DNA of 29,575 nucleotides. It comes from an uncultured Actinomycetes bacterium (GTDB lineage Bacteria; Actinomycetota; Actinomycetes; Nanopelagicales; Nanopelagicaceae). The first letter of the stretch is position 1, and the number at the start of each line of letters is the position of its first letter. The notes under the pieces were generated by a model. That model was not told the DNA's origin, searched no databases, and saw only the letters and a list, made by a program, of their open reading frames with translations. The stretch is taken from contig CAJBLC010000046.1 of the NCBI GenBank assembly GCA_903953805.1, positions 1 through 29,575 on the forward strand. Direction: 5' to 3'. The position numbers were made by a program, and so were the translations under genes. Of this stretch, positions 8,142-15,381 are shown one piece after another.

Positions 8142-9692
8142 CTACTCCCATTCAATAGTGCCTGGTGGCTTACTCGTTAAGTCGAGCGTTACTCGATTTA
8201 TCTCGCGTACTTCATTGGTGATGCGGGTTGAAATCTTCTCCAGTACATCGTACGGAAGGCGACTCCAATCTGCAGTCATCGCATCTTCACTCGAGACTGG
8301 GCGGAGAACGATGGGGTGACCATACGTTCTGCCATCACCCTGAACTCCAACGCTTCGTACATCTGCGAGAAGGACTACTGGGCACTGCCAAATCTCTCGA
8401 TCCAACTTCGCTAATTTTAATTCCTCGCGGACGATTAAATCGGCTTTTCGAAGAATTGTAAGTCTATTCTCAGTAACTTCACCGATTATGCGAATGGCTA
8501 AGCCCGGTCCTGGGAATGGTTGGCGCCAGACAATCTCTTCCGGAAGGCCAAGTTCTAGCCCCGCTTCACGAACTTCATCCTTGAAGAGCGTTCGGAGTGG
8601 CTCAATCAATGCGAATTGCAGGTCATCTGGGAGTCCACCGACATTATGGTGGGATTTAATATTTGCAGTTCCCTCACCGCCACCGGATTCAACGACATCG
8701 GGATAGAGAGTTCCCTGCACTAAGAAATCAACTGATTCGTGCGCTGACAGTTCGCGCGCTGCTTCTTCAAAGGTGCGGATAAATTCGCGACCAATGATCT
8801 TTCGCTTTGTCTCTGGATCTGTGACACCAGCAAGTGCATCGAGGAACTTCTTCTTTGCATCAACAACCATCAGTGAGACACCAGTGGCCGCAACAAAATC
8901 TTTCTCTACTTGTTCAGCTTCACCTTCACGCAAAAGTCCATGATCAACAAAGACGCAGGTAAGTTGTTGGCCAATTGCCTTTTGGACAATGGCTGCTGCT
9001 ACCGCGGAATCGACTCCCCCAGATAGTCCACAGATGACGCGCTTATCGCCAACTTGTGCTTTGATCTTCGCAACTTCGGTCGCAACGATGTTCTGTGAGT
9101 TCCAGGTTGGCTTGCACCCAACGATATCGATCAACCAACGGCGCAGAATCTCCTGGCCATTCTCTGAATGCAGTACTTCTGGATGGAACTGAACCCCGGC
9201 AAGAAGTGCATCGCTACTTTCAAAGGCAACGATCGGCGTATCTTCAGTCGAAGCTGTTGATGAAAAGCCTGCTGGAACTTGTGTGACGCTATCGCCATGA
9301 GACATCCAGACACGGAACTCTTGATCAAGGTCCGCCAGCAAACGCGATGATCCATCTTGTGTCATCGATGTACGGCCAAATTCTGATTTGCCGGTTTGGC
9401 TAACTACGCCACCAAGTGCTGCTGCCATCGCTTGAAATCCATAACAGATTCCGAATACTGGCAGATTGTGATCAAAGAGGGTTGGGTCGATCGTTGGCGC
9501 ACCTGGTGCGTAGACACTTGATGGTCCGCCAGAGAGAATGATCGCCTTCGGCTTCTTCGCCAAAATTTGTGCAACTGGCATGGAAGAAGGAACGATCTCG
9601 CTGTAAACGCTCGCTTGGCGTACTCGACGAGCAATGAGCTGCGCATACTGCGCGCCAAAATCAACTACTAGTACGAGATCTTGTTCAGGCAC
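8142..9692 (-). CDS. guaA: GuaA, GMP synthase (glutamine-hydrolysing)
   Basis: GuaA converts XMP to GMP using glutamine and ATP. With the GTG at 9692 (MPEQDLVLVVDFGAQYAQ) it has 516 residues. The class I glutaminase domain shows FGICYGFQ with Cys83, and GVQFHPE with His170 and Glu172. The ATP pyrophosphatase loop SGGVDS is at 224-229. The dimerisation domain ends with RQPFPGPGLAIRI and the C-terminal SKPPGTIEWE, which is characteristic. A TTG nine bases upstream is an alternative start. The chosen GTG overlaps the guaB3 stop by eight bases. The guaB-guaB3-guaA order puts the last steps of GMP synthesis in one transcript. Confidence 0.97.
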   Translation of the reverse strand: MPEQDLVLVVDFGAQYAQLIARRVRQASVYSEIVPSSMPVAQILAKKPKAIILSGGPSSVYAPGAPTIDPTLFDHNLPVFGICYGFQAMAAALGGVVSQTGKSEFGRTSMTQDGSSRLLADLDQEFRVWMSHGDSVTQVPAGFSSTASTEDTPIVAFESSDALLAGVQFHPEVLHSENGQEILRRWLIDIVGCKPTWNSQNIVATEVAKIKAQVGDKRVICGLSGGVDSAVAAAIVQKAIGQQLTCVFVDHGLLREGEAEQVEKDFVAATGVSLMVVDAKKKFLDALAGVTDPETKRKIIGREFIRTFEEAARELSAHESVDFLVQGTLYPDVVESGGGEGTANIKSHHNVGGLPDDLQFALIEPLRTLFKDEVREAGLELGLPEEIVWRQPFPGPGLAIRIIGEVTENRLTILRKADLIVREELKLAKLDREIWQCPVVLLADVRSVGVQGDGRTYGHPIVLRPVSSEDAMTADWSRLPYDVLEKISTRITNEVREINRVTLDLTSKPPGTIEWE

Positions 9693-10797
9693 GCTGTACA
9701 ACTACTTCTACGCGCTGGAACTCCTTGAGATCTGAATAACCTGATGTGGCCATCGCACGGCGAAGAGCGCCAAAGAGGTTCATAGAGCCATCTGCAGTAT
9801 GTGATGGTCCGACCAGAATCTCTTCAAGTGAGCCAACAGTTCCGACTTTGACTCTATCGCCACGTGGAAGCTCATCATGTGCTGCTTCAAGTCCCCAGTG
9901 CCAACCCTTGCCTGGTGCCTCGTGAGCCTTGGCAAGTGGTGATCCCATCATGACGGCATCGGCTCCACAAGCAATCGCCTTCGCAATATCACCAGATATT
10001 CCAACGGAACCATCTGCGATGACGTGAACATATCGTCCACCTGATTCATCAAGATAATCGCGGCGAGCGCTTGCGACCTCTGCAACAGCAGATGCCATCG
10101 GAACAGAAATGCCAAGCACGTTACGAGTGGTGTGGGCCGATCCTCCGCCGAAACCAACAAGGACTCCAGCTGCACCTGCGCGCATCAAGTGGAGCGCACC
10201 GGTACCGGTTGCACAGCCACCGACGATCACCGGAGCATCGAGTTCATAGATAAATTTCTTCAGGTTAAGAGGTTCTGCTGAAGTGGCGACATGCTCTGCA
10301 GAAACGGTTGTTCCGCGGATGACAAAGAGATCGACGCCAGCCTTGATTACATCGTTTGCAAATTGGGCAGTACGTTGCGGTGAAAGTGCTGCAGCAACAG
10401 TCACACCAGATGCGCGAACTTCAGCGATGCGCGCCTTCATTAATTCAACTTGGATAGGAGCTGCATAGAGCTCTTGCATGCGGCGGATCGCCTGTTCTTG
10501 TGGAAGGGAAGCGATTTCAGCCAGTGCAATACGTGGATCTTCATGGCGAGTCCAAAGGCCCTCAAGGTTTAAGACGCCAACGCCACCGAGCTTGCCGATA
10601 GCGATTGCTGTCTCAGGTGAAACAACTGAGTCCATTGGGGCAGCGAGCATCGGAAGCTCGAACTTATAAGCATCGATCTGCCATGAAATTGATACTTCTT
10701 CAGGGTCGCGGGTACGGCGGCTAGGAACGATCGCAATATCGTCGAACGAGAAAGCCTGTCGGGCGCGCTTGAGCGGACCAATCTCAATTTCATTCAT
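9685..10797 (-). CDS. guaB3: GuaB3, IMP dehydrogenase-family protein lacking CBS domains
   Basis: GuaB3 is an IMPDH/GMP reductase-type TIM barrel of 370 residues, found next to guaB in actinobacteria. Visible landmarks are FSFDDIAIVP near 16-25, ELPMLAAPMDSVV, NLEGLW, VGGCATGTG and ADAVMMGSPLAKA. The loop that carries the catalytic cysteine in IMPDH (GPGSICTTR) reads GGGSAHTTR here, with His at about 222, so it is unlikely to be an ordinary IMP dehydrogenase. Work on a cyanobacterial GuaB3 has suggested GMP reductase activity; whether that holds here is unknown. Its ATG directly follows the guaB stop (TAAATG), implying coupled translation. Confidence 0.9.
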   Translation of the reverse strand: MNEIEIGPLKRARQAFSFDDIAIVPSRRTRDPEEVSISWQIDAYKFELPMLAAPMDSVVSPETAIAIGKLGGVGVLNLEGLWTRHEDPRIALAEIASLPQEQAIRRMQELYAAPIQVELMKARIAEVRASGVTVAAALSPQRTAQFANDVIKAGVDLFVIRGTTVSAEHVATSAEPLNLKKFIYELDAPVIVGGCATGTGALHLMRAGAAGVLVGFGGGSAHTTRNVLGISVPMASAVAEVASARRDYLDESGGRYVHVIADGSVGISGDIAKAIACGADAVMMGSPLAKAHEAPGKGWHWGLEAAHDELPRGDRVKVGTVGSLEEILVGPSHTADGSMNLFGALRRAMATSGYSDLKEFQRVEVVVQRA

Positions 10798-11919
10798 TTA
10801 CTTGGCACCTCGGTTGTAGTTGGGGGCTTCGGCAATATCAAGAACATCGTGTGGATGGCTCTCTTGTAATCCAGCAGCGGTAATCTGAATAAGCTGGCCA
10901 TTCTTTTGAAGGTCGCTAATTGTTGGAGCACCCGCGTAACCCATTCCGGAGCGAAGTCCGCCAACGAGTTGGTGAACCACGGTCGAGACTGGGCCGCGGT
11001 AGGCGACCTTGCCTTCAATTCCTTCAGGGACAAGTTTGTCTTCGGCGAGAACATCGTCCTGCATATAACGATCTTTCGAATATGACTTCTGTTCGCCGCG
11101 AGATTGCATTGCTCCGAGTGATCCCATGCCGCGATAGCCCTTGTACTTGCGGCCATTGAGTTCAATGAGTTCACCTGGTGATTCATCGCAACCAGCGAGA
11201 AGTGAACCGAGCATGACGGTATCTGCTCCAGCAACGATCGCCTTGGCGATATCGCCAGAATATTGAAGTCCACCATCTGCAATTAAAGGAATGCCGGCAA
11301 CAGAACAAGCCTTATGTGCTTCCATGATGGCAGTAACTTGTGGAACGCCAACGCCTGCAACAACACGAGTCGTACAGATTGAACCTGGACCAACGCCCAC
11401 CTTCACTGCATCGGCTCCAGCATTGATGAGTGCTTGTGCACCTGATCGCGTTGCAACGTTGCCACCAATAATTTGAATATCTGGGAAGCTCTTCTTGATA
11501 CGAGCGATAGAGTCAAGAACTGCTTTGTGATGGCCGTGAGCAGTATCGACAACGACAACATCAACACCAGCCTCGATCAACGCTGTTGCGCGGGCAAAGC
11601 CATCGTCTCCTACTCCAACAGCTGCGCCAACAATTCCAAATTTCTTCGCTTCAATGACGTTTGCTACTTGTGCCTCAATTGCGAGGTTACGGTGAACAAT
11701 TCCAATACCGCCAGCCTTCGCCATAGCGATCGCCATCTTGCTCTCAGTCACGGTATCCATCGCTGAACTAACGATTGGAATTGCTAATTCAATGCCACGA
11801 GTAAGGCGGGTCTTCGTCTCAACTTCAGAGGGAACTACTTCAGAGGCATCTGGAAGGAGCAGGACATCGTCATAGGTAAGCCCTAGAAGGACGACTTTTT
11901 CGCGAGCAGCCTCATGCAT
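10798..11919 (-). CDS. guaB: GuaB, IMP dehydrogenase without the CBS (Bateman) module
   Basis: GuaB oxidises IMP to XMP with NAD+, the committed step to GMP. The catalytic barrel is complete in 373 residues: LTYDDVLLLP (14-23), SSAMDTVTE, GGNVATRSG, the catalytic loop GVGPGSICTTR with Cys182, IADGGLQYSGD, RGMGSLGAM and the flap RYMQDD. Typical GuaB is about 490-500 residues because two CBS domains are inserted in the barrel. Here the chain passes from RNLAIEAQVANVIEAKKF straight to GIVGAAVGVG (about residues 78-103), so the module is cleanly absent. Loss of CBS normally removes allosteric nucleotide control but not catalysis. The ATG at 11919 is six bases after TAGACT. It is the first gene of the guaB-guaB3-guaA block. 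Confidence 0.95.
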   Translation of the reverse strand: MHEAAREKVVLLGLTYDDVLLLPDASEVVPSEVETKTRLTRGIELAIPIVSSAMDTVTESKMAIAMAKAGGIGIVHRNLAIEAQVANVIEAKKFGIVGAAVGVGDDGFARATALIEAGVDVVVVDTAHGHHKAVLDSIARIKKSFPDIQIIGGNVATRSGAQALINAGADAVKVGVGPGSICTTRVVAGVGVPQVTAIMEAHKACSVAGIPLIADGGLQYSGDIAKAIVAGADTVMLGSLLAGCDESPGELIELNGRKYKGYRGMGSLGAMQSRGEQKSYSKDRYMQDDVLAEDKLVPEGIEGKVAYRGPVSTVVHQLVGGLRSGMGYAGAPTISDLQKNGQLIQITAAGLQESHPHDVLDIAEAPNYNRGAK

Positions 11920-11925
11920 GGACTC

Positions 11926-11931
11926 AGTCTA
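11926..11931 (-). promoter_or_regulatory. -10 element of a leaderless guaB promoter
   Basis: TAGACT followed by six bases and the guaB ATG predicts a transcript starting at the start codon. The upstream part of the promoter would lie inside the 3' end of the regulator gene. No good -35 is seen, and no terminator separates the two genes. Confidence 0.55.
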
Positions 11932-11940
11932 GTGGGGGCT

Positions 11941-12849
11941 TTAAAGGCCTAGTGCACGCTCAATATAGGTGCAGGCGGAGGTGAGATCAGCCGCTAGATC
12001 TGCCCCTGTGACATCAATGTTCTTCCAGCCGGGCCCGCCGACGATCACGCGTGGCTTTGGACGAAGCACTGGTAACTCGCTGACATAACTCGCATCCGCA
12101 TGCTTCTTGAGCTGGGCCCATAAGAAGATCGCCGGTGGCGCACTTCGGCGTACTACTTCATTGAGAGCCGATTGCGGTGTCCGAGCCCCAAGAAATTGGA
12201 ATGAGATATTGCGTTCGGCGAGCGCAGCAGCGAGTGCGGTAATCGCAAGTGAGTGTGTCTCTTCACCAATACTTGCAATCAATACCGGTCGAGGATTTAC
12301 TGGCGATTGCGATGGTGAGACTCGAGAGATCAGGATTCTGATAATCAGATCTGAGATGAGGTGCTCGACCTCAATCCCATTGCCAGTCTTCTTCCACTGC
12401 TCTCCGACGGTGGTGAGGATGGGACACATGACGTTCTCCCAGGTCTTCTCCACATTGTTCTTCTCAAGGTGGGCACGAAGGCCGGCCTCCAAGAGTTCTC
12501 GATCGAGCGCCTTCGCAGCTCGCAAAAGTTGTTCAACGAGTTCGTGATCGCTCGTCGATTCTTGGAGCTCTACGGTTTCAGCAGGAAGAGCGCCAGCAGT
12601 CGGGGCGAAACTGAGCGCTTTGGCAGAAGCCTCAATGGGCGGGACGCCAGCGACGATCAACTTTCGCATATGGATTAACCGGGCGAGATCCGCCTCTGAG
12701 TAACGACGGTGCTCACCCTCACTGTGGTCGGTAGGTCCGACGCCATAGCGCCGATCCCAGGTCCGTAGGGTGGCTGGGGCTACTCCGATCCGGCGGGCGA
12801 CCGCCGCTACCGTTAAATGGACCTCCGAGGAGGGCTCTCTCATAGCCAT
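11941..12849 (-). CDS. MerR-type regulator with cobalamin-binding domain, CarH/LitR-like
   Basis: This is a predicted DNA-binding sensor of 302 residues. Residues 11-75 form a MerR winged helix (VAAVARRIGVAPATLRTWDRRYG). Residues about 100-175 are a helical cap carrying W152, then nine residues, then E162-H163. That Wx9EH pattern in CarH/LitR photoreceptors holds adenosylcobalamin. Residues about 187-302 form a Rossmann-like B12-binding domain with E197-T-H199-S-L-A. This matches the ExHxxG motif except that Ala replaces Gly; the His is the expected lower cobalt ligand. The ATG at 12849 is preceded by AGAGAGG at a good distance; a GTG at 12900 would add 17 unlikely residues. The gene is divergent from whiB. 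Whether it responds to light, to B12 or to neither is inference. Confidence 0.85.
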   Translation of the reverse strand: MAMREPSSEVHLTVAAVARRIGVAPATLRTWDRRYGVGPTDHSEGEHRRYSEADLARLIHMRKLIVAGVPPIEASAKALSFAPTAGALPAETVELQESTSDHELVEQLLRAAKALDRELLEAGLRAHLEKNNVEKTWENVMCPILTTVGEQWKKTGNGIEVEHLISDLIIRILISRVSPSQSPVNPRPVLIASIGEETHSLAITALAAALAERNISFQFLGARTPQSALNEVVRRSAPPAIFLWAQLKKHADASYVSELPVLRPKPRVIVGGPGWKNIDVTGADLAADLTSACTYIERALGL

Positions 12850-12859
12850 GCCCCCATCC

Positions 12860-12882
12860 TCTCTCAGTGTGAGAGAACTCTC
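12860..12882. promoter_or_regulatory. Overlapping inverted repeats at the regulator's leader
   Basis: TCTCTC (12860-12865) faces GAGAGA (12871-12876) across five bases. The same GAGAG also faces CTCTC (12878-12882) across AA. The three arms share one central element and could form alternative hairpins or operator half-sites. On the minus strand the first arm pair contains the AGAGAGG ribosome site of the regulator gene, so either DNA binding or RNA folding here would affect its expression. Confidence 0.5.
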
Positions 12883-12898
12883 TACCTGAAATCGCGCC

Positions 12899-12948
12899 AC
12901 AACCGGTTCACCAGGGCTACCCCCTTGAACAACCTATGAAACGGTTGT
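12899..12948. promoter_or_regulatory. Operator-like ACAACC/GGTTGT repeats over the whiB promoter
   Basis: ACAACC (12929-12934) and GGTTGT (12943-12948) form a perfect 6-base inverted repeat with an 8-base spacer, lying between the -35 and -10 of whiB. A second copy of ACAACC at 12899-12904 abuts GGTT, making the 8-base palindrome AACCGGTT at 12901-12908. The repeats sit in the shared divergent region. A role in binding the neighbouring regulator or another repressor is inferred. Confidence 0.5.
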
Positions 12949-12953
12949 AGCAT
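12925..12953 (+). promoter_or_regulatory. whiB promoter (-35/-10), leaderless
   Basis: TTGAAC (12925-12930) and TAGCAT (12948-12953) are separated by 17 bases, a good sigma-70-type promoter. Six bases after the -10 comes the whiB ATG at 12960, so the transcript probably begins at the start codon. An inverted repeat fills the spacer. Confidence 0.7.
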
Positions 12954-12959
12954 CGAGCC

Positions 12960-13295
12960 ATGATCGAAACCGCAAGACTTCCAAAGCCAGTAGCCTCAGA
13001 ATGGGAATGGCAGCATGAAGGTGCCTGCCGTGAACTTCCATCCGAAATGTTCTTCCATCCAGATGGAGAACGTGGACCTCGTCGCCGCAACCGCGAAAAT
13101 ACCGCGAAGGCGATCTGCGCAACCTGCCCGGTCATCGAAGCCTGTCGCAAGCATGCGCTCGCAGTTCAAGAGCCATATGGCATTTGGGGAGGCCTCTCTG
13201 AAGATGATCGCCTTGCGATTATCAATCAGCGCCGCCCACTCGAAGTTGTTGCTCAGGTTTCACAACTAGCAGCGGAGTACTCAACCGCTTCATAA
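12960..13295 (+). CDS. whiB3: WhiB-family iron-sulfur regulator, WhiB3/WhiD type
   Basis: This is a [4Fe-4S]-binding transcription factor of actinobacteria that works with the housekeeping sigma factor. The 111 residues contain the four cluster cysteines C23, C53, C56 and C62 in the C-x29-C-x2-C-x5-C pattern. They also contain WEWQHEGACR, MFFHPDGERG, CPVIEACRKHAL and the GIWGGLSEDD turn. MFFHPDGERG and CPVIEACR match what I recall of mycobacterial WhiB3. The position next to groEL1-groES-tsaD is also that of whiB3 in Mycobacterium; whiD is the Streptomyces counterpart. In those species it links redox state to metabolism or late development. The start is set by the leaderless promoter. Transcription ends at the hairpin shared with groEL. 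Confidence 0.92.
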   Translation: MIETARLPKPVASEWEWQHEGACRELPSEMFFHPDGERGPRRRNRENTAKAICATCPVIEACRKHALAVQEPYGIWGGLSEDDRLAIINQRRPLEVVAQVSQLAAEYSTAS

Positions 13296-13307
13296 TCTTT
13301 TCAAGAA

Positions 13308-13339
13308 AAAAACCCCGCCAGATAACTGGCGGGGTTTTT
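13308..13339. terminator. Bidirectional intrinsic terminator between whiB and groEL
   Basis: The arm AAAAACCCCGCCAG (13308-13321) pairs perfectly with CTGGCGGGGTTTTT (13326-13339) around an ATAA loop. The nine-pair G+C core is flanked by A and T runs on both sides, so it can stop transcripts from whiB (plus) and from groES-groEL (minus). Confidence 0.93.
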
Positions 13340-13350
13340 CGTTACATCAA

Positions 13351-14988
13351 TTAGTGAGAGTGCCCACCAGGTCCATGTGAGTGACCATGTCCTGACGCTG
13401 CCTCTTCCTTCTGATCATCAGGAGTCTCGAAAACGAGAGCTTCTGTAGTGATGAACATTGCTGCGATAGATGCAGCATTTGCTAGCGCTGAACGTGTGAC
13501 CTTTACTGGATCAATAACGCCATCGGCAACGAGATCTCCGTAGACCTCTGTTCCAGCATTGAAACCTTCATTTGGCTTCATGCCGCGAACCTTTGCAACA
13601 ACGACATAACCTTCGTGGCCAGCGTTCTCAGCGATCCAGCGAAGTGGCTCATCACAAGCCTTCTTTACAAGACGGACGCCGACAGCCTTATCGCCAGTGA
13701 GTCCGAGATCATTCTCGAGTGCTGATGCAGCATGCACGAGTGCAGCTCCACCGCCGACAACGATTCCTTCTTCAACAGCTGCGCGAGTAGCTGAGATTGC
13801 ATCTTCAAGGCGGTGCTTCTTCTCCTTGAGTTCAACTTCAGTATGTGCGCCGACCTTGATCACGCAGACACCGCCAGCGAGTTTTGCAACGCGCTCTTGG
13901 AGCTTTTCGCGATCCCAATCAGAATCAGTATTTGCGAGTTCGCTGCGGATCTCCCCGACGCGAGCTGCAACTTCTGCCTTATCGCCAGCGCCGTCAACGA
14001 TCGTGGTTGCATCCTTTGTGATCACAACGCGACGAGCGCGACCAAGGAGGTCGATGGTGACGGCATCAAGCTTGAGACCAACTTCAGCGGAGATCACTTG
14101 GCCACCGGTAAGGATCGCAATATCTTGGAGCATCGCCTTGCGACGATCACCAAAACCTGGCGCCTTTACTGCAGCTGATGTGAATGTTCCGCGCATGCGG
14201 TTAACAACGAGAGTAGAGAGAGCCTCACCCTCAACATCTTCAGCGATAATCAAGAGTGGCTTATTAGCTTGCGCAACCTTCTCGAGGACTGGGAGGATCT
14301 CGCTCAGTGCTGAGATCTTCTGACCTGAGATAAGGATGTAAGCATCATCGAGCACTGTCTCCATGCGATCTGAATCAGTCACGAAGTATGGCGAGATGTA
14401 ACCCTTGTCGAACTGCATACCTTCTGTGAAGTCGAGTTCGAGGTTAGTTGTTGAAGATTCTTCAACGGTGATAACGCCATCTTTGCCGACCTTATCCATC
14501 GCCTCTGCAATGAGATCGCCGATCGCCTTATCTTGAGCTGAGATTGTTGCAACATCTGCAATCTGAGACTTACCGGAAACCGCTGTTGAGTTCTTCTTGA
14601 GCTCTTCAGCAACTGCCTTTACGGCAGCTTCAATTCCCAGCTTGATCTCCATTGGCTGTGCGCCAGCGGCAAGGTTGCGAAGGCCTTCCTTCACCATTGC
14701 CTGTGCAAGCACAGTCGCAGTTGTGGTTCCATCACCAGCGACATCATTGGTCTTCTCAGCAACTTGCTTAACAAGTTGTGCGCCCATGTTCTCGGCTGGA
14801 TCAGAGAGTTCAATCTCCTTCGCGATGGTCACGCCATCGTTGGTGATGAGAGGGGCTCCGTATGACTTTGCGATAACAACGTTACGACCCTTAGGTCCAA
14901 GTGTTACTTTGACGGTGTCAGCGAGAATATTGACACCGCGCTCCATCGCGCGACGAGCGGTCTCATCAAATTGAAGACTCTTTCCCAT
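13351..14988 (-). CDS. groEL: GroEL1 (Hsp60 chaperonin) with His-rich C-terminus
   Basis: GroEL is the ATP-driven folding chamber subunit. The 545 residues show the standard order: TVKVTLGPKGRNVV near the start, AGDGTTTATVLA (ATP site), the apical domain, then VEEGIVVGGGAALV near 405-420. The tail ends SGHGHSHGPGGHSH, with five histidines in the last twelve residues, instead of the usual Gly-Met repeats. A His-rich tail marks the GroEL1 type of actinobacteria, the copy that lies next to groES. In this window it is the only GroEL. The start is five bases after the groES stop with no clear ribosome site, so translation is probably coupled. Control is through the CIRCE upstream of groES. Confidence 0.97.
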   Translation of the reverse strand: MGKSLQFDETARRAMERGVNILADTVKVTLGPKGRNVVIAKSYGAPLITNDGVTIAKEIELSDPAENMGAQLVKQVAEKTNDVAGDGTTTATVLAQAMVKEGLRNLAAGAQPMEIKLGIEAAVKAVAEELKKNSTAVSGKSQIADVATISAQDKAIGDLIAEAMDKVGKDGVITVEESSTTNLELDFTEGMQFDKGYISPYFVTDSDRMETVLDDAYILISGQKISALSEILPVLEKVAQANKPLLIIAEDVEGEALSTLVVNRMRGTFTSAAVKAPGFGDRRKAMLQDIAILTGGQVISAEVGLKLDAVTIDLLGRARRVVITKDATTIVDGAGDKAEVAARVGEIRSELANTDSDWDREKLQERVAKLAGGVCVIKVGAHTEVELKEKKHRLEDAISATRAAVEEGIVVGGGAALVHAASALENDLGLTGDKAVGVRLVKKACDEPLRWIAENAGHEGYVVVAKVRGMKPNEGFNAGTEVYGDLVADGVIDPVKVTRSALANAASIAAMFITTEALVFETPDDQKEEAASGHGHSHGPGGHSH

Positions 14989-14993
14989 CTGGG

Positions 14994-15290
14994 TTAGTTC
15001 TTCTCAATGATTGCTAGTACATCGCGAGCTGAGAGTACGAGGTACTCCTCGTTGTTGTACTTCACTTCAGTTCCGCCGTACTTGCTGTAAAGGACGACAT
15101 CGCCAACCTTGACATCCATTGGAGTGCGGACGCCATCGTCGAAACGACCTGGTCCTACTGCGACAACGGTGCCTTCCTGTGGCTTCTCCTGAGCGGTATC
15201 AGGGATGACCAAGCCTGAAGCAGTCTTCTGCTCCGCGGCGTTAGCCTGAACGACAATACGATCTTCAAGTGGCTTAATGGCGATTGCCAT
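14994..15290 (-). CDS. groES: GroES co-chaperonin (Hsp10)
   Basis: GroES is the lid of the GroEL chamber. The 98 residues begin MAIAIKPLEDRIVVQ. The GroEL-contacting mobile loop is AEQKTASGLVIPD (about residues 19-31). The family core follows: GTVVAVGPG, VGDVVLYSKYGGTEVKY and EEYLVLSARDVLAII. Length is normal. AAGGAG sits six bases before the ATG, a strong ribosome site, unlike the leaderless genes nearby. The leader upstream of that carries a CIRCE element, so synthesis should rise on heat or protein-folding stress when HrcA is released. Confidence 0.97.
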   Translation of the reverse strand: MAIAIKPLEDRIVVQANAAEQKTASGLVIPDTAQEKPQEGTVVAVGPGRFDDGVRTPMDVKVGDVVLYSKYGGTEVKYNNEEYLVLSARDVLAIIEKN

Positions 15291-15343
15291 ACTGCGCTCC
15301 TTCTCGGTACTCGTTAAAAGAATCGGTTATTTTCACCCCAGAG

Positions 15344-15370
15344 TTAGCAGACTAACCCCGAGAGTGCTAA
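15344..15370. promoter_or_regulatory. CIRCE element (HrcA operator) of groES-groEL
   Basis: The consensus is TTAGCACTC-N9-GAGTGCTAA. The half at 15362-15370 is a perfect GAGTGCTAA. The spacer is nine bases. The other half, 15344-15352, reads TTAGCAGAC with two mismatches. It lies about 55-80 bases upstream of the groES start. On the minus strand, TAGTCT at 15349-15354 could be the -10, inside the weaker half. Confidence 0.85.
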
Positions 15371-15381
15371 GGCCGACTCTA

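Noticed and set aside
12850..12900. Upstream GTG start for the MerR/B12 regulator
   Set aside because: It adds 17 residues before the winged helix with no ribosome site. The ATG at 12849 has AGAGAGG ahead of it.
13697..14323. 208-codon open frame on the plus strand inside groEL
   Set aside because: It is antisense to a certain gene, has low-complexity Ser/Ala/Arg composition, and has no start signals or domain resemblance. It is an effect of groEL codon use.
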